Shown piece by piece: positions 41,678 through 49,716 of a DNA stretch of 64,000 nt. The DNA is from Candidatus Nyctobacter psychrophilus (lineage in GTDB: Bacteria > Vulcanimicrobiota > Vulcanimicrobiia > Vulcanimicrobiales > Vulcanimicrobiaceae). Numbering within the stretch: position 1 is the first letter of the stretch; each line of letters begins with the position of its first letter. The position numbers and the translations under genes are program-made. The stretch spans positions 19,118 to 83,117 of the forward strand of contig JACRTY010000034.1 in NCBI GenBank assembly GCA_014305025.1, written 5' to 3'. The notes below the pieces were generated by a model. The model was not told where the DNA came from and did not search any database. It saw only the letters and a list, made by a program, of their open reading frames with translations.

Positions 41678-42169
41678 TCAGCGCCGTTGCTCGCCGGCGA
41701 GCGGCGGTTCACGCGCGGCCATCCGTAAAACGATTTCCCATTCGCGCGGATGCACGGGTTGGACCGACAAGCGTGAGCCTCTGCGCAACAACACCATCGT
41801 CGGCGCCAGCGCCGGATTGGAGCGCAGTTCCGCGAGCGAAACGAAGCGCGGCAATGCGGCCTCGTAGGCCACGTCGACCATCTCCCACATCGGCTTTTCT
41901 GCGGTCGCGCGCCGATCGTAATAGGGACTCTGCGGATCCCGGGCGGTAAAATCGGGATACGCCTCGCGCACGACGCGAACGATGCCCGCGATGCCCGGAA
42001 CTTTCGTGCTACTGTGATAGAAGAAGCCAAGATCGCCGACGCGCATCGCCTGCATGTGGTTGCGCGCCACAAAATTGCGAACGCCGCTCCATTCGGTGCG
42101 GCGTTCGCGTTCCAGACGGTCGAAACCGTACGATTCGGTCTCGCTCTTGAAGAGCCAGTAGGCGCTCAG
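41678..42169 (-). CDS. EVE-domain protein with apparent CTG start
   Basis: A 163-residue protein with the EVE fold: YWLFKSETESYGFDRLER at the N-terminus, EWSGVRNFVARNHMQAMRVG, DLGFFYHSSTKVPGIAGIVR and WEMVDVAYEAALPRFVSLAE. EVE domains bind modified bases or RNA-modification products. The conserved N-terminus lies upstream of the first GTG (42070). No ATG, GTG or TTG occurs between it and the upstream frame, so translation most likely begins at CTG, which overlaps the glutaredoxin stop (CTGA). If GTG were used the N-terminal strand would be lost. Confidence 0.85.
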   Translation of the reverse strand: MSAYWLFKSETESYGFDRLERERRTEWSGVRNFVARNHMQAMRVGDLGFFYHSSTKVPGIAGIVRVVREAYPDFTARDPQSPYYDRRATAEKPMWEMVDVAYEAALPRFVSLAELRSNPALAPTMVLLRRGSRLSVQPVHPREWEIVLRMAAREPPLAGEQRR

Positions 42170-42525
42170 CGGAGGTTGATGACCGGCGCCGGTTCCGCGT
42201 GATCGGGAAACGTCTGGCTCAGCAGCGTCCGTAGTTCGCCGTTCTCCGCCATGGGCCCCAGAATATCGGTGTCACCGTAAAACTTCCCGCCGATGAAGAC
42301 CTTCGGTAAGGTCGGCCAGTTGGTCATCTGCGAAAGCGCCTCACGCTTGGGCATGTCCTCGAGCACGTCGACGACCGCAAACGGGTAGCCCATACGATTG
42401 AAGAACGCAATCGTCTCTAACGTAAAACCGCAGCGCGGCACGTCTTTGGTGCCCTTGCCGTACACGAGGATTTTGTTGGCGGCAAGCTCCTGCTCGATCT
42501 CTTGACGAAGGTTATCGGTCGACAT
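42166..42525 (-). CDS. grxD: Monothiol glutaredoxin (Grx4/GrxD-type)
   Basis: A 119-residue protein beginning with helix NLRQEIEQELAANKILVYGK, then the active-site RCGFT (Cys32) in place of the usual CGFS. It continues with NWPTLPKVFIGGKFYGDTDI (Trp-Pro and the Gly pair that hold glutathione). CGFS-type Grx4 proteins bind [2Fe-2S] clusters bridged with glutathione and pair with BolA. The BolA gene is 2 bp upstream, a well-known partnership. The Ser-to-Thr change at the active site keeps the monothiol state. Confidence 0.93.
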   Translation of the reverse strand: MSTDNLRQEIEQELAANKILVYGKGTKDVPRCGFTLETIAFFNRMGYPFAVVDVLEDMPKREALSQMTNWPTLPKVFIGGKFYGDTDILGPMAENGELRTLLSQTFPDHAEPAPVINLR

Positions 42526-42527
42526 CG

Positions 42528-42761
42528 TTACTCCAAAGTTTCAGTGCGAATGGACATGGCGTGGATGCGGCCATCGGCGCGCGCCTCGGCAACCGCTGCT
42601 TCGACCATGCGGTGTCGGTCCATCAGTGAGACACCCACGAACGACCCCGAGCGTACCAACACGTTGAAGTGATCCATGGTGCCGGTCAGGTCTTGGATTT
42701 CCACGTGGGCATCGGGTAGCGCGCGGTGGATCAGCGCAGTCATCGCATCATTGCGAATCAT
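42528..42761 (-). CDS. bolA: BolA-family protein
   Basis: A 77-residue protein with the class II KH-like BolA fold: IRNDAMTALIHRALPDAHVE, then FNVLVRSGSFVGVSLMDRHR, MVEAAVAEARADGRIHAMSI. The HRMV segment carries the conserved His that co-ligates the [2Fe-2S] cluster with Grx4. It forms an operon with grxD, the EVE gene and the thioesterase. The 63 bp ahead of it separate it from a possible small gene. Confidence 0.92.
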   Translation of the reverse strand: MIRNDAMTALIHRALPDAHVEIQDLTGTMDHFNVLVRSGSFVGVSLMDRHRMVEAAVAEARADGRIHAMSIRTETLE

Positions 42762-42824
42762 CGCCGGCCGCCGTTCGCGCCGAGCCGCCCGCGCCCCCGC
42801 CGAAGCGACGGGCGTGGGCTATGA

Positions 42825-43079
42825 CTATGGCGGAAGCTCGGGCAGGCGGACGCCGCGCAGGACGAGCCACGATTCGCGCGCTTCGCGCGCCGTGTCGGGA
42901 AGAACCGTCGCCAGTCGCTCCAGCGCTCGCCCCGCTGAGGCCGCCAAGACGATCGTGGCTACGCCCATCGAGATTGCCGGTACGCCCCGCGCTCGAAGCC
43001 CCGTCCCGACCGAAAATCGGCTCGCGCGCACGATGCCGCGCAGGTCGAGCGCCGCGCCCAGCGATGTGAAATCTGGCAT
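42825..43079 (-). CDS. Possible small hypothetical protein
   Basis: An 84-residue frame starting MPDFTSLGAALDLRGIVRAS, with codon use similar to real genes (third positions mostly G or C). It is on the bolA strand, 63 bp upstream. A moderately hydrophobic stretch (ISMGVATIVLAASAG) is present but no recognised domain. No clear ribosome-binding site was seen. It could be a real leader gene of the operon or a chance frame. Confidence 0.35.
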   Translation of the reverse strand: MPDFTSLGAALDLRGIVRASRFSVGTGLRARGVPAISMGVATIVLAASAGRALERLATVLPDTAREARESWLVLRGVRLPELPP

Positions 43080-43303
43080 GTCACAGACGTTCTCTGCGCG
43101 GCCCGAAGAAGCCGCCGGATGGACCGGCGAATTCCGAAGTTCTTTATCATCGCTTGGTCACGGAACCGTCGAGCGTAGCGCAGCCGTGTCAAACGCAGTT
43201 CAACGAAACCAGCACGTCGCGAAGGCTTCTGTCTTCTGACCACACGCGCACCACGAAGGGACGCGCCGGGCCGCTCATCGTCGCCCATAAGAGTCGTTCG
43301 TCA

Positions 43304-43636
43304 TCAGTGGACCTCGTTGGAAGCACTCTCGGAATGGGTCGGCGGTGCTGTGGCACTGCGGCGGCGCGCCGGGACGTGCTCGAGTAGCGTCATGGAGGCG
43401 TACGCGCCAATCCACGAACCGAGCGCGGCGAAGAACACGTATTCCCAATTGCGCGTGTACGAGATGACCGCGAACGACGAGAGCAAATACCAGATGCCGC
43501 TCCACGTAGCCGCCGCAAGCCGCCGCCGTCCGGAGACCGCCGCAGTAAACATGACGTACACGGCATCGGTGAAGGCCGTGGCGACCACGACTCCAAGCGC
43601 GACTAGCGGCTCGATCGCAGTGGGATGCAAAGACAC
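43304..43636 (-). CDS. Small three-helix membrane protein, unknown function
   Basis: A 110-residue protein with three hydrophobic spans (about 8-32, 42-60 and 65-85) separated by short loops (SGRRRLAAAT, SYTRNWEY). The C-terminus is polar and basic (HVPARRRSA). The positive-inside pattern is consistent with a real inner-membrane protein. It follows the other membrane-protein gene by 7 bp on the same strand, so the two probably form a unit. Function unknown. Confidence 0.55.
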   Translation of the reverse strand: MSLHPTAIEPLVALGVVVATAFTDAVYVMFTAAVSGRRRLAAATWSGIWYLLSSFAVISYTRNWEYVFFAALGSWIGAYASMTLLEHVPARRRSATAPPTHSESASNEVH

Positions 43637-43643
43637 GGTTACG

Positions 43644-44252
43644 TCAACGTGCCGTCGTGCTGCTCGTGCGGTCCACAGCGGTCGGCCGCGAATCCGCGCC
43701 GCGCACGGATATGCCGATCTTGGGAATGGCGGCGAACACTTTCTGATCTCTTATCAGCCGGCGGCGGTAATGCACGAACTCGTCGAGTGGATACCACAGC
43801 CCAACCCACGCAATGACGAGGGACACGCCATCGCCGAACAGCAGCTTCAACAGCGGCGGCAAGGTGCCTTGGTTGAAATAGAACGATAGTACAAATCCCA
43901 AGATGAAGAGGACGAGGCCCACCTTAAAGGATCCGAGGACGTCACGCCATTCGGTCCTGCGTTCCGTCTCGTTTTGTCGTTGACGAAGGCGGCAGTATCG
44001 GTCGATCGATTGACGGAAACACATCTGGGTGTCCGGCTTGACCTGATTGGTCGGGAGCAGAAATGTGGCATGCAGACTCGCGCCCGGGCAGGCACTAACT
44101 TCCTGGACGAGTTCATCGATGCCGGTGACAAGCCGTCCGTCCTCTGAAAACATGTCGCTCGCTCCGGACTCGAACAACTCCGAGGGTGAGTTCAGCCGGA
44201 TGACGACTTCACGCTGATGCACGGGCGAATGCACCGATCGACGGTATGGCAC
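43644..44252 (-). CDS. Hypothetical membrane protein with N-terminal soluble domain
   Basis: A 202-residue protein. The N-terminal 100 residues are polar, with RLNSPSELFESGASDMFSED and TGIDELVQEVSACPGASLHA. Two hydrophobic spans follow near 106-126 and 133-155 (FKVGLVLFILGFVLSFYF, VSLVIAWVGLWYPL). The tail ends in a basic segment. No family is recognised. A GTG start is assumed and a second GTG ten codons in is possible. It shares the divergent region 44253-44545 (293 bp, no clear promoter seen) with the giant hydrolase gene. Confidence 0.55.
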   Translation of the reverse strand: MPYRRSVHSPVHQREVVIRLNSPSELFESGASDMFSEDGRLVTGIDELVQEVSACPGASLHATFLLPTNQVKPDTQMCFRQSIDRYCRLRQRQNETERRTEWRDVLGSFKVGLVLFILGFVLSFYFNQGTLPPLLKLLFGDGVSLVIAWVGLWYPLDEFVHYRRRLIRDQKVFAAIPKIGISVRGADSRPTAVDRTSSTTAR

Positions 44253-44545
44253 CGGAGCCCGGAGCGCACACTGGAAAGGCCCAGCGGACGAAGGTAGACT
44301 TCACGGAAGAGGCCTCCTGAATAGGGTCAGGGCCGCAGCGTCGCATTCGTGACGAAGCTGACGCGTCCCACTCAGAGGGGCCATCTTCGTGTGGTTGGGC
44401 CCGAACGACGACGACGCGATGATGTCGGTTGAGGGCACCGACCTCGATCCGGATCGATTGAAACATCTTGCGGGCACTGGGCAGACTGCAAGGGCCGGAC
44501 CGATTGAAGGACGGGGGCGGCACGGCGACCTAGAAGCGCTTCGCG

Positions 44546-47500
44546 ATGGTAACGGTCGCGCCCAATGCCTTGACGACGCTTGGCGGCGTTTTGCGTCTGC
44601 AGCCGGGTGCGTTCGTTCACGAGCTTGGCGCCGAGAACTCGGTTTCGACGGCGCTGGTCATCGTGCTCATCGCCGGGTTCTCGGAGGCGGTTGGACAAAG
44701 CGTCGTGCTGTTTGCGAATCGGGTGAAGCCGGTTCGGTTCGTCTTTACGATTGCGATCCAGTCGCTGTTGTCCGCGTTTGGTTTCGTGTTTCTGGTTTTG
44801 AGTACGTGGGCGATCACCGCGCTAACTCATCGGACACACGTGCCCATTGGACGGATGGCACTCGCTTTTGCGCTGAGCTACGTGCCGCTCTGGTTTGCGT
44901 TCCTTACCGGACTGCCGTACCTCGGCTCGCCGCTGCTCTTGCTGCTGCGCGTCTGGCATCTGTTGGCGCTGATCGTCGGCTTCGCGGCCGTTTCGGGCAT
45001 CTCCGAAGCGCGGGCACCGTTGTATGTCGGCTTGGGCTGGCTCGTGCTGGTGACGACGCAGCACACGCTGGGAAGACCCATCGCATCGTTCGGAGCACGC
45101 CTTTTGAAGAGCGCTGCCGGAGTCGACTTGCGCGACTATGAGGTGCAGTTCGATACCGGCCGCTTCACGGCGACGAACGGTTCCAATGCGGCTTCGGGCG
45201 TCGGTTCTGTCATGGTGCGGCCGCAGCGTGAGCGAGGCAGGCTGCCGTGGGGCAGCGTTCTCGGCGCGGCCATCGTGCTCGTGCTTGGATTGATCGTCGC
45301 GCTGGCGCTTGCGCCGTTACGGCACTCGCTCTTCGGCTCGTTCGAGCACGTGCCGGCGCTCGTCCGGATTCCCTTCGCTCTATTGTGGGTTGGGGTCGTG
45401 GCGCTGGTTGTGGCAGCCTTGCTCGCACCGCTGGAGACGCTCGGCTGGTGGGCCGGTTGGTACGGCGGAGAACTGGATACCACTCGCGCCGGGCCGGAGC
45501 CGACCGATGGCCGCAGCGCGGGCGATGACGTAGAGCGCTATGTCGTCTACCTCGACGGCATCGCGCAGTCGAGCGCCCAGTATACGCCTGAAACCGAGAC
45601 GTTCCTCGATACGCTCGGCCGCGAGCTCCCCAAGAATATGCGCTTGATCCGAGGCGTCATGTCATATTCGGTGCTGAACCGCCCGCTCGACGATGACCCG
45701 CTCTTCTCGGCCTTGTGGCGGTTCATCGCCAAAGTGCGGCTGCGTAACACCAGAAGCCTCCTCGGAATGGTCATCAACGTGCGCAACGTATTGGTCGTCG
45801 CCGTGTCGGCCGACCAACGCTACGGGCCGATGTACAATTTCGGCATCGCGCAGATCCTTTACAACGTGCTGGTTCAGAACGGTTACCGGCCGAAGTGCGG
45901 GGTCCCAGTAACGCTGATCGGGTACAGCGGCGGCGGACAGATGGCAGCGGCCTCGGCACCCGTGCTCAAGCGGGCCATCGATGCACCCATCGACGTCATT
46001 TCGCTCGGGGGCGTCATCAGCGGAGCGTGCAAGCTCAGCCGCCTGGAACAGCTCTATCATCACGCCGGCTCGAAGGACGGAGTGCAGCGGCTCGGGCCCA
46101 TCATGTTTCCGACGCGCTGGAAGATTGCCGTGCTTTCGAATTGGAATCGCGCGCTGCGCTTGGGACGCATCAGCTTCATCGCGCTCGGACCCGTCGGCCA
46201 CCAGGTACCGGGAGGGATATTCGATCCGAACGCGCGGCTTTCCGACGGCCGCACGTTCTTGCGTCAAACGCTCGACTGCGTAGCGGACATTTTGAACGGC
46301 CGGATCACCGCGGTTACGAACGGGCCGCCCGTAAAGATCAGCAACTACGAACGCTACGTGCAAGCGCCGTGGAACAGGCCCGATTACTATCCGATTTCGG
46401 CAGGTGTAGATCCTACGCGCTACGTGCCGATCGGCGAATGGATGGGCCGTCTCATCTTGCCGCGCCCCGAGGAGCGTGAGGACGTGCGCGGCGCGTGGTT
46501 CGAGGTGCATCACGCGGACGCTGCGCACCGTAACCTGATCGGAACGACGGTGAAGCTGCGCTGGAGCGACGATCCCGTGCTCCAAGCGATGGTTCGCGCG
46601 GTGACGCGCGACGTGCATTTCAGCCCCAAGGCGCAGTACACCAGCCGCTACAGCGGCTACGTCCATCCGACACGCCTGAACCACTGGAAGCTGGTCGACC
46701 CGCTGGAGTCGCTCGCGGGCTCGCATCCGTTCGACGACATCATCGTGATGCTCATCGGCGGCGTGGAGATCGACGTGGAGGCCGGCGGCGTGGTGGCGCG
46801 CATCGCACGGCAGCCCGTGCAAATCAGCGGGCGATACTATGGCCTCGTTCGATTCGACGAACCGGTGGCGGACGACCGCTACCGCGTCACGCACTTCAAC
46901 CGCGAGACGCATGATTTCAGTGGACCGATCGAGACGGTGCGCGTTCCGCGGGTCGTTGCTGATTCGGGCGGCCGGCCTCCCTGGAGTCCGGTGGCGTTGG
47001 AAGACGCCGAGCCCAACGCAGACGGGTGGTACGTCTACGGTGCACCCGATGCTGAGGGCACGTTCGTCGTCGTGTCGCTGGCGCCGCGCGCATTGCTGCG
47101 CGCGCTGCCGGCGCGCACGCTTCATGGCGCAAAAACGGCGCGCCGCTACGTGCGAGCGGCGTGGCACGACGTCGTGCGCCGCAAAGGGACGATCGACTCG
47201 ACGCAACTCGCGAACGACGGCCACGGGGACGGCGCCCCGCGCGCCGATTGGAAAGAGGGCGATGAGGCGCTGCTGGTTCACATCTACGGTGGGATCGGCG
47301 GCCGCGCGCGCGAGGCGGCGGCGCGTGCGCGGATCTATTTCGGACATTTCGCCTACGGAATCGCCGAAGTGTTCCGCGAGCCACTCGGCGACGAACTGAG
47401 CTTTACCATCGTCTATCATCAGGTCTACACGAACAATACCGATGGACTGATCCCCGGCGCTCTGCACTGGTCGCGCTACATGGGGGACAGGCAGTTCGGC

Positions 47501-48067
47501 TGGGCCGGACTGCGCCCGGTCTGCGATACCTTGCTGATCAGCGAGGCGTTCTGTCGGCGACGCTCCGACGACGGAGCGTCGCCTCGCTCCGCGTTGTGCG
47601 CGCTTCGCACTCAGTTAGAGGCGATGACGGCGCGCTATCGCACGGGCGACGGCACCGGCGGCACCTACGTCGGCGGCGCCAACAACTGCGCGCAGGACTC
47701 CAACCGAGCCTTATTCGCCACGTTGCAATCACTCGGGTATCTCGACCAGCGACGCAAAGGTGATGCCCTCGGGCGCCTGGCGGCCGACTTGCGCAGACAG
47801 CTCCAACCATTCGGCACGCCGCGACGCGATTGGAGCGACAACGAGTTCAACCTCGGGACGACGATCGAGGACGATCCCCTCCGCTCGCTGTGCAACGCCT
47901 TCGGAAGTTGGCGCGTCATGCTGCCGCGCGTCGCCGGCGACACGATCGTCGGAACGTTCCTGCGCCACGGGTCGTCGGCGCGAGTCCTATTCGCGGATCA
48001 AATCGGCGGACGCCAAGACGACATCGAACCAATCGCCCCCACGACCTTGCCATCATGGCCTTGGTAG
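44546..48067 (+). CDS. Very large membrane protein: N-terminal Yip1-like helices, alpha/beta-hydrolase-like core, conserved C-terminal domain
   Basis: A 1173-residue protein. Residues about 35-180 hold five helices of a Yip1-like membrane domain (AGFSEAVGQSVVLFANRVKP). Two more helices lie near 235-320. The soluble core has a nucleophile-elbow-like LIGYSGGGQMAAASAP near residue 457-472. The last quarter has FGHFAYGIAEVFREPLGDEL, VYTNNTDGLIPGALHWSRYM and TGGTYVGGANNCAQDSNRAL near 1040-1060. From memory this layout resembles large cyanobacterial proteins annotated as Abi/CAAX-type proteases or hydrolases. A membrane-bound lipase or protease is inferred; the catalytic residues are unproven. Confidence 0.75.
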   Translation: MVTVAPNALTTLGGVLRLQPGAFVHELGAENSVSTALVIVLIAGFSEAVGQSVVLFANRVKPVRFVFTIAIQSLLSAFGFVFLVLSTWAITALTHRTHVPIGRMALAFALSYVPLWFAFLTGLPYLGSPLLLLLRVWHLLALIVGFAAVSGISEARAPLYVGLGWLVLVTTQHTLGRPIASFGARLLKSAAGVDLRDYEVQFDTGRFTATNGSNAASGVGSVMVRPQRERGRLPWGSVLGAAIVLVLGLIVALALAPLRHSLFGSFEHVPALVRIPFALLWVGVVALVVAALLAPLETLGWWAGWYGGELDTTRAGPEPTDGRSAGDDVERYVVYLDGIAQSSAQYTPETETFLDTLGRELPKNMRLIRGVMSYSVLNRPLDDDPLFSALWRFIAKVRLRNTRSLLGMVINVRNVLVVAVSADQRYGPMYNFGIAQILYNVLVQNGYRPKCGVPVTLIGYSGGGQMAAASAPVLKRAIDAPIDVISLGGVISGACKLSRLEQLYHHAGSKDGVQRLGPIMFPTRWKIAVLSNWNRALRLGRISFIALGPVGHQVPGGIFDPNARLSDGRTFLRQTLDCVADILNGRITAVTNGPPVKISNYERYVQAPWNRPDYYPISAGVDPTRYVPIGEWMGRLILPRPEEREDVRGAWFEVHHADAAHRNLIGTTVKLRWSDDPVLQAMVRAVTRDVHFSPKAQYTSRYSGYVHPTRLNHWKLVDPLESLAGSHPFDDIIVMLIGGVEIDVEAGGVVARIARQPVQISGRYYGLVRFDEPVADDRYRVTHFNRETHDFSGPIETVRVPRVVADSGGRPPWSPVALEDAEPNADGWYVYGAPDAEGTFVVVSLAPRALLRALPARTLHGAKTARRYVRAAWHDVVRRKGTIDSTQLANDGHGDGAPRADWKEGDEALLVHIYGGIGGRAREAAARARIYFGHFAYGIAEVFREPLGDELSFTIVYHQVYTNNTDGLIPGALHWSRYMGDRQFGWAGLRPVCDTLLISEAFCRRRSDDGASPRSALCALRTQLEAMTARYRTGDGTGGTYVGGANNCAQDSNRALFATLQSLGYLDQRRKGDALGRLAADLRRQLQPFGTPRRDWSDNEFNLGTTIEDDPLRSLCNAFGSWRVMLPRVAGDTIVGTFLRHGSSARVLFADQIGGRQDDIEPIAPTTLPSWPW

Positions 48068-48077
48068 GACGCCGCGC

Positions 48078-48661
48078 ATGAGAGCCGTGCGTCTGAACGA
48101 GCTGGGCGGTCCGCACCTGCTGCACGTCGAGGACATCCAGGCGCCGCGTCCCGGTCCTGGCGAAATCGTCGTTCGGATCGAACGCGCCGCGCTCAACCGG
48201 CGCGATGTCTACACTACGCAGAACCTATATCCCGGCATCGTGTTGCCCCGAACGCTCGGAAGCGACGGCGCCGGGACGGTCGCGGTTCTGGGCGAGGGCG
48301 TCTTGGGTCCAAGGTTGGGACGCCCGTCGTGATCGATCCGGAGCTCGGTTGGCAGGCGGGGGAACCAGTTCCCAAGGTGAGCGGAAGCATCCTCGGCATG
48401 CCGGCGGACGGCACGTTTGCCGAGTACGTCGCCGTTCCGGCGCAGAACGTCTATTCCAAACCCGGAGCGCTATCGTGGGATGAAGCAGCGGCCATCGGAC
48501 TGGCGGGGTTGACGGCGTATCGCGCGATCTTTACGCGCGGCCGCATCACCAAAGACGACGTGGTTTTCATTTCCGGCGTCGCGGGCGGCGTGCAGACGTT
48601 CGTGCTGTTGTACGCCAAACACAAAGAGCATCGCCGATGTGGCCAAGCGACGTCCGAATAA
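48078..48661 (+). pseudogene. Frameshifted, truncated copy of the downstream alcohol dehydrogenase gene
   Basis: The sequence begins MRAVRLNELGGPHLLHVEDI and follows the intact gene at 49717-50721 closely through PRTLGSDGAGTVA. A 1-bp deletion near 48305-48325 then breaks the frame. The second frame resumes with VIDPELGWQAGEPVPKVSGS and runs in register to LLYAKH at about 48622. Similarity to the intact copy ends there, before the Rossmann domain is complete, and about 40 bp of unrelated frame follow. By eye the two copies are roughly 85-90 percent alike, so the duplication is not very recent. It begins 11 bp after the giant hydrolase gene. Confidence 0.8.
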
Positions 48662-48726
48662 CATGTCAGCACGTGGTTGAGGCGCGTGGCCAGGCGCACG
48701 GTGTCGGCCGCCCACGGCTTGCACGC

Positions 48727-49164
48727 TCAAGCCGGCCATGTCTTGAGCTTTATTGCCTTAGCAAGTGCGCGCTGCCGCACATCGAACGTAATCAAGACCT
48801 CTGCATCACAAGCTCTGGCGACAGCGACGTGTAGCGCATCAATCGAGCGCGTACCGGTGCGAGCCCCGTGCTGACGGCAAAGCTGCGCGGCCTCCTGGAA
48901 AAGTGCCGTCCAGGGCGCCGAAAAGCGGCGCAGTGCCCGCGCGGCGATATCCGCCTCAAAATCGGCGAGCGCTTTATCGCACTGGGCAGGCTTCAGTTCT
49001 CCGCGGAAAACGCGCTGATTCAGAGCGCTCGATACTTCGAGTTCGTGCAGCAAGGTCACACGAACACGAGCGTTCGCTTCGCGGATGTACCGGGCGACAG
49101 TTCGGCTCTCCGCCTCCAGTACGTACAGCTTGAGTAAGGCACTGGTGTCGCAATACACCGTCAC
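48727..49164 (-). CDS. vapC: VapC-type PIN-domain toxin
   Basis: A 145-residue PIN-domain protein starting MTVYCDTSALLKLYVLEAES with the first catalytic Asp in CDTSALLK. LLHELEVSSALNQRVF supplies the conserved Glu, and SIDALHVAVARACDAEVLIT contains the later acidic residues. VapC toxins are Mg-dependent RNases acting on tRNA or rRNA. The start is the GTG that overlaps the antitoxin stop (GTGA); a TTG 6 bp upstream is less likely. The cognate antitoxin gene precedes it. Confidence 0.9.
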   Translation of the reverse strand: MTVYCDTSALLKLYVLEAESRTVARYIREANARVRVTLLHELEVSSALNQRVFRGELKPAQCDKALADFEADIAARALRRFSAPWTALFQEAAQLCRQHGARTGTRSIDALHVAVARACDAEVLITFDVRQRALAKAIKLKTWPA

Positions 49165-49409
49165 CGCCAAGCGTCACGGTCGCGTTCGAGCACGTCGCTT
49201 TCGGCCACCGCGCCGGCCGGAAAGCGGCGCTCGAGACGGGCCATGAAATCGGGCAATGGAGCGGCCACATCCTCATCCGCCGGGACGATGCGAGCCACAG
49301 GCTTATTCCGATATGTGACGAGCACGTCTTCGCCGGCACGTACTGCGGCGATGACGTCGGCAAAATGATGCTGCACGTCGCGGACTGAAGCCGTCTTCAT
49401 GTCTAACAT
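49161..49409 (-). CDS. vapB: VapB-type antitoxin (Phd/YefM fold)
   Basis: An 82-residue protein with MKTASVRDVQHHFADVIAAV and GEDVLVTYRNKPVARIVPAD, the DNA-binding N-terminal fold of Phd/YefM antitoxins. The C-terminal half (FMARLERRFPAGAVAESDVL) would cover the toxin active site. It overlaps the toxin gene, as in standard toxin-antitoxin operons. The first ATG is at 49409; the second at 49400 lies at the predicted transcription start, so a leaderless mRNA is possible. Confidence 0.88.
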   Translation of the reverse strand: MLDMKTASVRDVQHHFADVIAAVRAGEDVLVTYRNKPVARIVPADEDVAAPLPDFMARLERRFPAGAVAESDVLERDRDAWR

Positions 49410-49436
49410 ATTGTCAGACGATTACCGCATTGTCAA
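49408..49436 (-). promoter_or_regulatory. Promoter of the vapBC operon
   Basis: On the minus strand a perfect TTGACA (-35) is followed after 17 bp by CAATAT (-10, three of six). The expected start lies about seven bases on, at the ATG of the antitoxin's second start codon. Direct repeats ATTGTCA are present on the plus strand over the same region and could be the antitoxin operator. Confidence 0.5.
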
Positions 49437-49458
49437 GCGTGCCGTGGTTGGCGGTGGA

Positions 49459-49627
49459 CTAGCAGCTTGCGGAAAAACTCGCGGTGTCCAGATCGGGCCC
49501 GAATGTTTCGTCGAAACGAGGAGCGATGAGGGAGCGAAGCCGTAGCTTCGTGACCGAAGAGCGACGAAGCTTTCGGCGGAACAGTCGGGCCCGAGATGGC
49601 GCCGGGAGTTTTTCCGCAAGCTGCTAG
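49459..49627. mobile_element. 169-bp MITE-like palindromic element
   Basis: The two ends carry a perfect 22-bp inverted repeat (49459-49480 and 49606-49627), starting CTAGCAGCTTGCGGAAAAAC. Similarity continues inwards to a shared TCGGGCCCGA, giving imperfect arms of about 40 bp. CTAG at both outer edges could be a 4-bp target duplication, the core then beginning CAGCTTGCGG. The middle holds a further partial dyad around AAGCCGTAGCTTCG. There is no transposase, so it would be a non-autonomous element. It sits between the vapBC promoter and the intact dehydrogenase gene. Confidence 0.7.
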
Positions 49628-49716
49628 CGTTCGCGCTGAGCTAACGGGTCGTAAGACGGGCTGATGGGCGGAAGGCGACGCACGCAGAGCGTGGCCGGCG
49701 TGGGTATCGGGCAGGC

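Noticed and set aside
45662..47467. 601-codon reverse open frame inside the giant hydrolase gene
   Set aside because: It is antisense to well-conserved sequence with coherent domains, has His/Arg-rich composition and no recognisable motif.
48727..49409. vapBC as part of a larger integrated island
   Set aside because: No integrase, attachment sites or phage genes flank it; only the MITE-like element and the duplicated dehydrogenase segment are present.
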